Shown piece after piece: positions 44,013 to 52,381 of a stretch of 64,000 nucleotides of DNA. Made by a program: the position numbers and the translations under genes. The DNA lies in contig UCKM01000011.1 in the NCBI GenBank assembly GCA_900473175.1, positions 89,723-153,722 on the forward strand, given 5' to 3'. Below the pieces are notes generated by a model. It was given only the letters and a program-made list of their open reading frames with translations. It did no database searches and had not been told where the DNA came from. Origin of the DNA: Hyphomicrobiales bacterium (GTDB taxonomy: Bacteria; Pseudomonadota; Alphaproteobacteria; Rhizobiales; Rhizobiaceae). Numbering within the stretch: the stretch's first letter is position 1; each line of letters opens with the position of its first letter.

Positions 44013-46358
44013 ATGGGCGTTGAAGGTGTCGGAGCGCGGGTCCTGCGCAAGGAAGACAGAAGGTTCATCACTGGCAAGGGCAAATACACGGACGATATGT
44101 TCGTTCCCGGCATGAAACATGCCGCCTTTGTGCGCAGCCTCCACGCCCATGCGAAGGTAACCGGCATCAAGGTCGATGCGGCAAAAGCAATGCCTGGGGT
44201 CATCGGCGTGCTCACGGGCAAGGAACTGAAGGCAGATGGCATCGGCAATCTGATCTGCGGCTGGATGATCCACTCGAAGGACGGGACCCCAATGAAGATG
44301 GGCGCCTGGTCGCCGCTTGCGACCGATACCGTGCGCTATGTCGGCGATGCCGTCGCCATTGTGATTGCGGATAGCAAAGGTCAGGCGCGCGATGCCGCCG
44401 AGGCCGTGGAAGTGACCTATGAGGAACTTCCGGTCGTCGTGAGTGCGGTCGCTGCCCTCAAGGAGGGTGCGCCACAGCTCCATCCGGAAGCGCCGGGAAA
44501 CCTCATCTTCGATTGGGACCTCGGCGATGAAAAGGCGACGGATGAGGCCTTTGCCAAGGCGGCGCACGTCACCAGAATGGATATCGTCAACAATCGGCTG
44601 ATCCCCAATGCCATGGAGCCGCGGGCGACCCTTGGCGTCTACGATGCGGGGGAAGATCACTATACCTGCTGGACGACCTCGCAAAATCCGCACGTGGCGC
44701 GTCTCGTGATGAGCGCGTTTTATAATGTCGCGCCGGAAAACAAGCTGCGTGTCATTGCGCCCGACGTTGGCGGCGGCTTCGGCTCCAAGATCTATATCTA
44801 CCCGGAAGAACTTGTGTGCCTTTGGGCTTCGAAGAAGACCGGCGTACCGGTGAAATGGGTGGCCGACCGCACCGAAAGCTTCCTTGCCGACGCCCACGGC
44901 CGTGACCATGTCACCCATGCCGAACTCGCCTTTGACAAGGACAACAGGATTGTTGGCTTCAAGGTTCAGACGATCGCCAATCTCGGCGCCTACATGTCGT
45001 TGTTTTCGAGTTCCGTGCCGACCTATCTTTACGCAACGCTGCTTTCGGGCCAGTACGATATTCCGGCGATCCACGCCAATGTGAAGACGGTCTACACCAA
45101 CACCGCCCCCGTCGATGCCTATCGCGGCGCGGGCCGGCCCGAAGCGACCTTTGTCGTGGAGCGCATGATGGAAACCGCGGCGCGCGAGTTGAAAGTCTCG
45201 CCTGCAGAATTGCGGCGCAAGAACTTCGTGAGATCCTTCCCGCACCAGACGCCGGTGATCATGTGTTATGACGCCGGGGATTTCGACGCGACGCTCGATG
45301 CTGGTATGAAGGCCGCCGACTATGCGGGCTTTGAAAAGCGGCGCGAAGAGGCGGCCAAACGCGGCAAGCTGCGCGGCATAGGCATGAGCTGCTACATCGA
45401 GGCCTGTGGTATCGCGCCTTCTGCGGCGGTGGGCTCGCTCGGGGCCGGCGTTGGACTCTGGGAAAGCGCGGAAGTCAGGGTCAATGCAGTCGGCACAATC
45501 GAAATCCTGACGGGTTCGCATTCGCACGGGCAGGGCCACGAGACGACGTTCGCCCAGCTCGCAGCGGAGCGTTTCGGTGTGCCAATCGACAGTGTTTCCA
45601 TCGTGCATGGCGACACGGACAAGGTGCAGATGGGCATGGGAACCTATGGCTCGCGCTCGGGCGCCGTCGGCATGTCGGCGATCGTCAAGGCCCTCGACAA
45701 GGTCGAAGCCAAGGCGAAGAAGATAGCAGCGCATCTCCTCGAAGCTGACGAGGCCGATATCGAGATAAAGAATGGCGATGTGCGCGTCGCCGGCACGGAC
45801 AAAACCGTGCCTTGGTTCCAGGTGGCTTTGGCCGCCTATACGGCGCACAACCTGCCATCGGGCATGGAACCCGGCCTGAAGGAAGGCGCATTCTACGATC
45901 CTTCCAATTTTACCTTCCCGGGCGGATGCCACATCTGCGAAGTGGAAGTCGATCCTGATACCGGAACGACGGAGATCATACAGTTCGTCGCCGCCGACGA
46001 TTTCGGCAAGATTATTAATCCGATGATTGTCGAAGGACAGGTTCATGGCGGCCTGGCGCAGGGCATCGGTCAGGCGCTCTTGGAGGGAACCCATTATGAC
46101 GATAGCGGCCAGCTGCTGACCGCAAGCTACATGGATTACACCATGCCGCGCGCCCAGGACCTGCCGTCCTTCAACATCATGACCACCGAAACACCGTGTC
46201 CGTCCAATCCCCTCGGCATCAAGGGTTGCGGGGAAGCCGGAGCAATCGGTTCGCCGCCCGCCGTCATCAATGCGATTACCGATGCAATCCGCAACAATGA
46301 TCTGGCCATGCCGGCAACACCGCAAGCGGTGTGGGCCGCCATTCAGGCTGCAAAGTAA
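44013..46358 (+). CDS. coxL: Molybdenum hydroxylase large subunit, form II CoxL type
   Basis: 781 residues, xanthine-oxidase family molybdopterin subunit. The active-site loop reads AYRGAGR at 369-375. True CO dehydrogenases (form I) have AYRCSFR with a catalytic Cys bound to Cu; the Cys is missing, so CO oxidation is unlikely and the substrate is unknown (aldehydes, purines or N-heterocycles are usual). The molybdopterin motifs GGGFGSKIYIYPEE and GQGHETTFAQLAAERFGVP are present, as is the C-terminal Glu in GCGEAGAIGSPPAV. A long open frame on the other strand of this gene is an artefact. Confidence 0.93.
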   Translation: MGVEGVGARVLRKEDRRFITGKGKYTDDMFVPGMKHAAFVRSLHAHAKVTGIKVDAAKAMPGVIGVLTGKELKADGIGNLICGWMIHSKDGTPMKMGAWSPLATDTVRYVGDAVAIVIADSKGQARDAAEAVEVTYEELPVVVSAVAALKEGAPQLHPEAPGNLIFDWDLGDEKATDEAFAKAAHVTRMDIVNNRLIPNAMEPRATLGVYDAGEDHYTCWTTSQNPHVARLVMSAFYNVAPENKLRVIAPDVGGGFGSKIYIYPEELVCLWASKKTGVPVKWVADRTESFLADAHGRDHVTHAELAFDKDNRIVGFKVQTIANLGAYMSLFSSSVPTYLYATLLSGQYDIPAIHANVKTVYTNTAPVDAYRGAGRPEATFVVERMMETAARELKVSPAELRRKNFVRSFPHQTPVIMCYDAGDFDATLDAGMKAADYAGFEKRREEAAKRGKLRGIGMSCYIEACGIAPSAAVGSLGAGVGLWESAEVRVNAVGTIEILTGSHSHGQGHETTFAQLAAERFGVPIDSVSIVHGDTDKVQMGMGTYGSRSGAVGMSAIVKALDKVEAKAKKIAAHLLEADEADIEIKNGDVRVAGTDKTVPWFQVALAAYTAHNLPSGMEPGLKEGAFYDPSNFTFPGGCHICEVEVDPDTGTTEIIQFVAADDFGKIINPMIVEGQVHGGLAQGIGQALLEGTHYDDSGQLLTASYMDYTMPRAQDLPSFNIMTTETPCPSNPLGIKGCGEAGAIGSPPAVINAITDAIRNNDLAMPATPQAVWAAIQAAK

Positions 46359-46369
46359 AGGATCGGGCC

Positions 46370-47179
46370 ATGTACGAGACACAATATCATCGGGCCACCT
46401 CCGTCGAAGGCGCCGCGCGGTTGATGGGCGAAGCGGAAGACGGCAAGTTCCTTGCGGGCGGCATGACGCTGATCCCCACCATGAAGCAGCGCCTGGCTTC
46501 GCCAAGCGATCTTGTCGATCTGAGGCGCATCGAAGCACTGAAAGGCGTCAAGATCAGCGGCCGCACCGTGCGGATTGGCGCGGTCACCAGCCATTATGAT
46601 GTGTCAATCAATGAGGAGCTTGCGAAGCTCTGTCCCGCGATTGTCAGCCTTGCCGGCCATATTGGTGATCCACAGGTGCGGAACATGGGAACCATTGGCG
46701 GATCGATCGCCAACAACGATCCGGCCGCCGACTACCCGTCTGCTCTCCTTGCGCTTGAAGCGACCATCATTACCAATCGCCGTTCCATACCTGCATCGGA
46801 GTATTTTGTCGGGCTGTTTGAGACGGCGCTCGGATCTGATGAGATCGTCACGGCAGTGGAATTCACAGCGCCCGACAAGGCCGCTTACAAGAAGTTCCCC
46901 AATCCGGCGTCGCTCTATGCCATGGCCGGCGTTTTTGTTGCCAAGTCTGGCGACAAGGTGCGGGTCGCTGTAACCGGCGCGGGGGAGAACGGTGTATTTC
47001 GCCTTGAGGACGCAGAGACGGCCTTGGCCACCAATTTCAGCCCTTCAGCACTCGATGGCCTTGCGGTCGATCCCGACGGTCTTTTGTCCGACATGCATGC
47101 CTCGGCCGAATACCGCGCCAATCTGGTAAAGGTGATGGCAAAGCGCGCCGTCGCCGAGATAGCCAACCGGCCGATGTAG
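46370..47179 (+). CDS. coxM: Molybdenum hydroxylase FAD subunit (CoxM type)
   Basis: 269 residues. The FAD-binding N-terminal part has FLAGGMTLIPTMKQRLASPSDLVDLRRI and the ring motif GDPQVRNMGTIGGSIANNDPAADYPSALLAL. The C-terminal CO_deh_flav_C domain follows. The ATG at 46370 is chosen because it fits the family start and lies 11 bases after the coxL stop. It closes the operon and stops 18 bases before the convergent nitronate monooxygenase gene. Confidence 0.94.
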   Translation: MYETQYHRATSVEGAARLMGEAEDGKFLAGGMTLIPTMKQRLASPSDLVDLRRIEALKGVKISGRTVRIGAVTSHYDVSINEELAKLCPAIVSLAGHIGDPQVRNMGTIGGSIANNDPAADYPSALLALEATIITNRRSIPASEYFVGLFETALGSDEIVTAVEFTAPDKAAYKKFPNPASLYAMAGVFVAKSGDKVRVAVTGAGENGVFRLEDAETALATNFSPSALDGLAVDPDGLLSDMHASAEYRANLVKVMAKRAVAEIANRPM

Positions 47180-47197
47180 GAATGCTGTAAGGAGACC

Positions 47198-48160
47198 CTA
47201 CGCCGTGCAGAGTGCCGCCTTTGCCGCACGGTACTCCCGCTCGAGCCGAGCAACGAGATCAGCCGCCGGGACAATCTCCTTGATGGCCGCAATGCCTTGG
47301 CCGCAACCCCATATGTCCTTCCAGGCCTTGGCGCCGGTCGCCGCAGCCGCAAAGTCCATCTTTGATGGGTCGGCTTCCGGCAAGTGATCGGGATCCATTC
47401 CGGCCTTGGCGATGGATGGTTTCAGATAGTTGCCATGGATGCCGGTGAAGTAGTTCGAATACACAATGTCGGATGATGTCGATTGGACGATCATCTTTTT
47501 GTAATCGTCCAATGCACGCGCCTCATCGGTCGCGATGAAGGGGGAGCCGATATAAGCCAGGTCAGCGCCCATGGCCTGCGCCGCCAGGATGGCACCTCCC
47601 GTTGCGATGGCGCCGGAAAGGAGTAGCGGCCCGTCAAACCATTCGCGGATTTCCTGAACCAATGCGAAGGGCGAAAGCGGGCCTGCATGGCCCCCGGCGC
47701 CGGCTGCAACTGCAATCAACCCGTCCGCGCCCTTGCGAATGGCGGAATTTGCGTGACGGTTGTTGATGATGTCGTGAAGGACGATCCCGCCATAGGAATG
47801 AATCGCTTCGTTCACCTCGGGAACCGCACCCAAGGAGGAGATGACGATCGGAACCTTGTACTTCACGCACATCATCAAATCATGTTCGAGCCGCTTGTTG
47901 GAGCGATGCACGATCTGGTTGACGGCAAAGGGCGCGGCCGGCCGATCCGGGTTTTTCGCGTCATGATCGCGCAAGCCCTCGGTGATCTCGGCCAGCCACT
48001 CATCCAGCTGCGCTTCGGGCCGGGCATTGAGAGCCGGGAACGATCCAACAATGCCGGCCTTGCATTGGGCAAGCACGAGATCGGGATGCGAAACAATGAA
48101 TAGCGGCGCGCCCACAACCGGAATGCGCAACCTCGATCTCAAAACCTCCGGCAAAGCCAT
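47198..48160 (-). CDS. Nitronate monooxygenase family FMN protein
   Basis: 320 residues, TIM-barrel of the 2-nitropropane dioxygenase family. The family FMN-site regions are present (IPVVGAPLFIVSHPDLVLAQCKAGIVGSFPALNA and GAGGHAGPLSPFALVQEI with the catalytic-type His). These enzymes detoxify alkyl nitronates such as 3-nitropropionate; the family also includes enoyl-ACP reductase-like members. GGGAG six bases upstream favours the ATG at 48160 over the one at 48166. A palindrome upstream (48183-48204) matches the operator of the beta-oxidation operon. Confidence 0.9.
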   Translation of the reverse strand: MALPEVLRSRLRIPVVGAPLFIVSHPDLVLAQCKAGIVGSFPALNARPEAQLDEWLAEITEGLRDHDAKNPDRPAAPFAVNQIVHRSNKRLEHDLMMCVKYKVPIVISSLGAVPEVNEAIHSYGGIVLHDIINNRHANSAIRKGADGLIAVAAGAGGHAGPLSPFALVQEIREWFDGPLLLSGAIATGGAILAAQAMGADLAYIGSPFIATDEARALDDYKKMIVQSTSSDIVYSNYFTGIHGNYLKPSIAKAGMDPDHLPEADPSKMDFAAAATGAKAWKDIWGCGQGIAAIKEIVPAADLVARLEREYRAAKAALCTA

Positions 48161-48182
48161 GTTCATCTCCCAGCGTAAAATA

Positions 48183-48204
48183 TTGACGTTTGCGTAAACG
48201 TAAC
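48183..48204. promoter_or_regulatory. Operator-like palindrome before the nitronate monooxygenase gene
   Basis: TTGACGTTT (48183-48191) and AAACGTAAC (48196-48204) flank GCGT. The geometry, 9-4-9, and most bases match the perfect palindrome at 56233-56264. It lies 22 bases before the start codon. Confidence 0.6.
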
Positions 48205-48406
48205 TCTTTGTACCAGACCTGTCGGCCCGATCAAGAGCAAGGTCAGCTGAACTACGCCATGACCTAATCCTAAGGATGCACTAATATGGTTCAAGCGTGG
48301 AGCTTATCGGCCAAACTGCCATCATTGCGCCGCCAAAGTCTTGAATAAGCAATGAAATGCGCTATGGCTAGCGATTCATACGAGCTGCGTTGAAGGGACC
48401 ATCGAC

Positions 48407-49474
48407 TTGGAAGCGATCGAGCAAGCGATCCGGAACGCGTTGGCGAAATCGGACGCCATAAACCCCGCCATTCGTCAGAAAATCTACGAATCGGCCTGGG
48501 GTGCGCACGAGCGGTCACTTGCGGCCAATGGCGCGCTGGATGATATCCAGCGGGAAGAGCGGCGTGAAATGCTGAAGGCGGCAATCACGCGGATCGAAGA
48601 CGAGGTTCAGGCGACCGGCACCATAACAGCGCCATCTCCACCCGCTCCGGTCGTTGAAAGGCGCGAGCCGATCCTGTCAACGGAACCGGTTGCGCCGCGC
48701 GGGCGCTCCGAAAGGATAGAACCGTCAATCGGCATGGCGCCCCCGCCTGAAATTGACGCGCCTGTACCCGTGTCCGATGAACCCGTTGCCGCCGACAATT
48801 ACCGACCGGACAAGGTGCGCCCGCGCCTCAAGCGCAATACGGAACGCAAGAAGGCAAGCGGTCTCACCAAGTTTCTGATCATTCTCGCGCTGCTGGCGCT
48901 TGCGCTTGGTCTTTTGTGGCTCGTCGCGTCCGGCATCGTAAAATCACCGCCCTCCAGCATCCCCCAGAGCGTCGGCACTCAGGCTCCCAGTGACAGCCAT
49001 GAGCCGATCAAGGAAGGGGAACTAACGCCAGAGGGCAACTGGATCAAGATTTTCGATCCCTCCGACATGTCACAGGTCGCTCTGACAGGACGCGCGACGG
49101 CAACAATTGCGGGCGATCAGCTCGAAAAATATGTGAGGATCCAGTCGCCCAGTGAAGCCGACGATATCAGCTTCAAGGTCGGGCAGGGCGTGCTTGAGCA
49201 GCTTGCTGGCAAGAAGGCAGTCTTCGATATCGTTGCCAAGACGGAGGATGGCACCAGTACGCAGATCGCAGTAAGCTGTGACTTCGGCAATCTCGGCGAT
49301 TGCGGGCGCAAGCGGTTCGACATTTCCGATGCCAGCAAGGAATATCTGGTCCAGACGCAGTTTCCCGACGCCAAGAAACCGAGCGCCGGTGGTGTCATCA
49401 AGATTAATTCCGACGTATCCCAATCCGGCAAGGCGGTTGATATCATCTCGATCCGCGTTCAGGTTGCGAACTGA
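48407..49474 (+). CDS. Single-pass membrane protein with C-terminal domain, unknown function
   Basis: 355 residues beginning at TTG 48407 with AAGGGA upstream. The cytoplasmic N-terminal third (IEQAIRNALAKSDAINPAIRQKIYESAWGAHERSL and a Pro-rich linker) is followed by a basic stretch and one membrane helix (GLTKFLIILALLALALGLLWLVASGIV, about 150-175). The periplasmic part has a beta-rich domain (ATIAGDQLEKYVRIQS, CDFGNLGDCG). Such proteins are conserved in rhizobia but unnamed. It is five bases from the methyltransferase gene. Confidence 0.8.
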   Translation: MEAIEQAIRNALAKSDAINPAIRQKIYESAWGAHERSLAANGALDDIQREERREMLKAAITRIEDEVQATGTITAPSPPAPVVERREPILSTEPVAPRGRSERIEPSIGMAPPPEIDAPVPVSDEPVAADNYRPDKVRPRLKRNTERKKASGLTKFLIILALLALALGLLWLVASGIVKSPPSSIPQSVGTQAPSDSHEPIKEGELTPEGNWIKIFDPSDMSQVALTGRATATIAGDQLEKYVRIQSPSEADDISFKVGQGVLEQLAGKKAVFDIVAKTEDGTSTQIAVSCDFGNLGDCGRKRFDISDASKEYLVQTQFPDAKKPSAGGVIKINSDVSQSGKAVDIISIRVQVAN

Positions 49475-49479
49475 GCAAG

Positions 49480-50394
49480 ATGGCTCGCGCGTTCCTTTCG
49501 TCGGGTGATCTGATTGCAGACCGGCGCGCGTCCTATGCGGACATGCTGTTCGAGGGTGGCGACCACGAAGCGGCCGCTGACCTCATGCGGCAGGCGCTGG
49601 AAATCGTGCCTGGCTGGACAGCGGGACTTTTCAGGCTAGGCGAAATGGAGGAAGCAGCAGGGCACGGCGATGCTGCGGCCGTGGCCTGGCGAAAACTGCT
49701 GGAACTCGATCCGGCGGATCGGTTCGGCGCAGGACTGAAGCTTGCAGCCGCCGGCAATGCGAATGTACCCGACACACCACCAATCGCCTACGTCGAAACC
49801 TTGTTCGACGCCTATGCGCCGACCTTCGAGCAGGCTCTTCTCGACAAATTGGATTATAGGGTACCAGAATTGCTGGCGAAGGCGGTCGCGGCAGCTGCGC
49901 CGGGACGTCGTTTCCGGTCAGTGCTCGACCTCGGCTGCGGCACAGGCCTCATGGGCCCTTATGTTCGCCCAATCTGCGATTATCTGGCAGGTATGGACCT
50001 TTCCGAACCCATGCTGCAGAAAGCCGCTGAAAAGGGAATCTATGACAGACTCGAAAAGGGCGATGTAAACGCCCTGGACACCGGGCCGAACAGCGCCGAT
50101 CTCATCCTGGCTGCCGACGTTTTCGTCTACGTTGGCGATCTGGAGCGGGCGTTTGCCAACATAGCGCGGAGCCTTGCCCAGGATGGGCTCTTTGCGTTCT
50201 CAGTGGAGAACCATGCAGGGCAGGACGAACTGATCCTGCAGCCATCCTTGCGCTATGCCCATTCGGAAGCCTATGTCCGCCGCCTCTTGGCAGACCATGG
50301 TATGACACCGGTCAGCCTTGCGCGGGAGGCAATCCGCATGGATCGTGGTGAGCAGTTGCAAGGGCTCATCGTCGTCGCAAGGCAGATCGTCTGA
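49480..50394 (+). CDS. TPR-containing class I SAM methyltransferase
   Basis: 304 residues. An N-terminal pair of TPR-like helices (YADMLFEGGDHEAAADLMRQALEIVPGWTAGLFRLGEMEEAAGHG) precedes a methyltransferase domain. Its SAM motif is VLDLGCGTGLMGPYV (about 147-161), with motif II at DLILAADVFVYVGDLE. The substrate is unknown. It begins five bases after the membrane protein gene and so belongs to the same transcript. It meets the TIGR02186 gene tail to tail. Confidence 0.9.
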   Translation: MARAFLSSGDLIADRRASYADMLFEGGDHEAAADLMRQALEIVPGWTAGLFRLGEMEEAAGHGDAAAVAWRKLLELDPADRFGAGLKLAAAGNANVPDTPPIAYVETLFDAYAPTFEQALLDKLDYRVPELLAKAVAAAAPGRRFRSVLDLGCGTGLMGPYVRPICDYLAGMDLSEPMLQKAAEKGIYDRLEKGDVNALDTGPNSADLILAADVFVYVGDLERAFANIARSLAQDGLFAFSVENHAGQDELILQPSLRYAHSEAYVRRLLADHGMTPVSLAREAIRMDRGEQLQGLIVVARQIV

Positions 50395-51192
50395 TCAATC
50401 CTTGCGGAAGACCAGGCGGCCGGCCCAACCGGTGACGACAGCAAGGAAAACGGCAAACAGACCATAAAGCAGGCTGTGCTGATTGGCGGCGCGGTAGATG
50501 CGAAACTCGAGGCCGGCCTTGACGATGTTGAGGCTGGTGGAACTCTCACGCAGGAATTCGCCGTTGCGGAACAGGAAGGCGCGGGCCACGTGCTTGCCCA
50601 CCGGCACATTGGCAGGCAGGGATAGCGTGGCTCGAAACAGGGTCGACGACAGGAACTGCACATCGCCCATGCGCTGGCTGTAAAGCTGCTGTTTCAATTT
50701 CAAACGCGGCAATTCCTTGGTGAACTCCTTCAGCGATTCGCTCGACCCGAAACCCTCGGGCAAGGGTTCGTAATAGATATTGTTGACGCCGAGGCTGAGT
50801 TGGCCGAATACCTTGGGGGTTGCAATATCCTGGAGGCTGCGGGTGGATGCGAGGGAATACGACGCCGGGATGTGCTGGAACGATACCGATTCCGTGTTGA
50901 CCCAGATGCCGAAGAACCGGTCCTTCCGCCGCACGACAAAATTCCGCTCCGGTCCCTGCAGAACGACGACGATGTCATAACGGCCTTGGCGCTGGATCAA
51001 CGGGTCGGCATTATCCAGAGCACCGAAGACAGTCAGGTCAGTACCTCTGAAGCCGGACGTAATCGAAATCGTATCGGTGGAGAGACCAATCTCGACCGTC
51101 TCCTTGTTCGTCGGCGGAGGCTGCTGCGCCACGGCTGGACAGATCGCCCCCATCGCAATAGCAAGCGTCAATATAGCGGCTGGTCTTCTCAC
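50395..51192 (-). CDS. TIGR02186 family membrane-anchored periplasmic protein
   Basis: 265 residues with a signal peptide (ILTLAIAMGAICPAVAQ) and a C-terminal membrane helix (LYGLFAVFLAVVTGWAGRLVF). The middle is a beta-rich periplasmic domain. This family pairs with TauE/SafE permeases in alphaproteobacteria, as here. The GTG start at 51192 overlaps the tauE-like stop (GTGA), so translation is coupled. Confidence 0.88.
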   Translation of the reverse strand: MRRPAAILTLAIAMGAICPAVAQQPPPTNKETVEIGLSTDTISITSGFRGTDLTVFGALDNADPLIQRQGRYDIVVVLQGPERNFVVRRKDRFFGIWVNTESVSFQHIPASYSLASTRSLQDIATPKVFGQLSLGVNNIYYEPLPEGFGSSESLKEFTKELPRLKLKQQLYSQRMGDVQFLSSTLFRATLSLPANVPVGKHVARAFLFRNGEFLRESSTSLNIVKAGLEFRIYRAANQHSLLYGLFAVFLAVVTGWAGRLVFRKD

Positions 51193-52172
51193 GATGCCCC
51201 CGTCGCCATGGCGAGGGTAATGGAATAGATGTCGTCAGGCGTGACGAACAGCTCGATGGCAAGGCGCAGGCCAACGGCCAGCACCAGCATGGCGAGCAGG
51301 GCGCGCAGTTGCTCGCCGCGCAGTTTTTGGCCAATGCGCGCGCCATATTGTGCACCAACGACGCCGCCCGTCATCAGCAGCATGGCCAGCACGATATCGA
51401 CCGACTGATTGGTTGTTGCCTGCATGACCGTGGCGAAGGCGGTAACAAAAACGATCTGGTAGAGCGACGTGCCAATAACCACATTGGTCGGAACCTTGAG
51501 CAGATAAATCATGGCCGGGACCATGATGAAGCCGCCGCCAACACCCATGATCGATGACAGAAAGCCGATGGCAGCGCCAAGCACCAAGACGGGAATGATG
51601 CTTACGTAGATTTTCGAGGCGCGAAACCGCATCTTGAACGGCAGGCGATGCACCCAATTGTGCTGGCCGGGCTTTTTCAAGGTGGCAAGCTGGCCGGCCC
51701 GTGTCCGGCGCATGGCCTGAATGCTCTCATAGAGCATCAAGCCGCCGATCGTGCTGAGAAACACGACGTAGAGCAGCGATACGATGAGGTCGAGCTGGCC
51801 GAGCTGGCGCAAAAGCACGAAAACATAAATGCCGACGCCAGCGCCAATCACGCCTCCAATGACGAGCAGTGACCCGAGCTTGACGTCGAGCGTGCCGCGT
51901 TTGAAATGGGACAAGGCGCCACTGAAGGATGAAGCGATGACCTGGTTTGCGCCGGTGGCAACGGCGACGGCCGGGGGAATATTGTAGAAGATCAAGAGGG
52001 GCGTGATGAGGAAGCCGCCACCGACACCGAACATGCCCGACAGAAAGCCAACCGCCGCGCCCATGAAGAAGAGCACGAAGATATTCACCGAAATCTCGGC
52101 TATAGGCAGGTAAACACCCAATTTGAACCCCGAACCCATCACGGTGCCACGATAAAGGCCGAGCACCACCAT
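51189..52172 (-). CDS. TauE/SafE family sulfite/sulfonate exporter-like permease
   Basis: 327 residues with about eight membrane helices and the two internal repeats of the family (VGFLSGMFGVGGGFLITPLLIFYN and IGFLSSIMGVGGGFIMVPAMIYLL, each with the GVGGGF motif). TauE-type proteins move sulfite, sulfoacetate or related anions across the inner membrane. It is coupled to the TIGR02186 partner. The start at 52172 has only a weak ribosome site; 52139 is possible. Confidence 0.9.
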   Translation of the reverse strand: MVVLGLYRGTVMGSGFKLGVYLPIAEISVNIFVLFFMGAAVGFLSGMFGVGGGFLITPLLIFYNIPPAVAVATGANQVIASSFSGALSHFKRGTLDVKLGSLLVIGGVIGAGVGIYVFVLLRQLGQLDLIVSLLYVVFLSTIGGLMLYESIQAMRRTRAGQLATLKKPGQHNWVHRLPFKMRFRASKIYVSIIPVLVLGAAIGFLSSIMGVGGGFIMVPAMIYLLKVPTNVVIGTSLYQIVFVTAFATVMQATTNQSVDIVLAMLLMTGGVVGAQYGARIGQKLRGEQLRALLAMLVLAVGLRLAIELFVTPDDIYSITLAMATGAS

Positions 52173-52381
52173 GACAGCAATTCTTTAAGGTTTCTTGCCC
52201 ACTTGCCCGCGTCAAGTCAAACATTGACTGAAGTGCACACCGCATATCGGCTCAAACGCGAAACCAATTGTCGCATCGTGTCGCAAAGGGTCGGCAATGG
52301 ATGAACATCGCCTTCGCCTTTGCTCCTCGTATCTGAACGAAAGGGCCTGAAACCATTTCGACCAGATAATGGGTCCCGTCC

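Noticed and set aside
43959..46538. Very long open frame opposite the coxL gene
   Set aside because: It mirrors a well-supported GC-rich gene, has no family features and no ribosome site.
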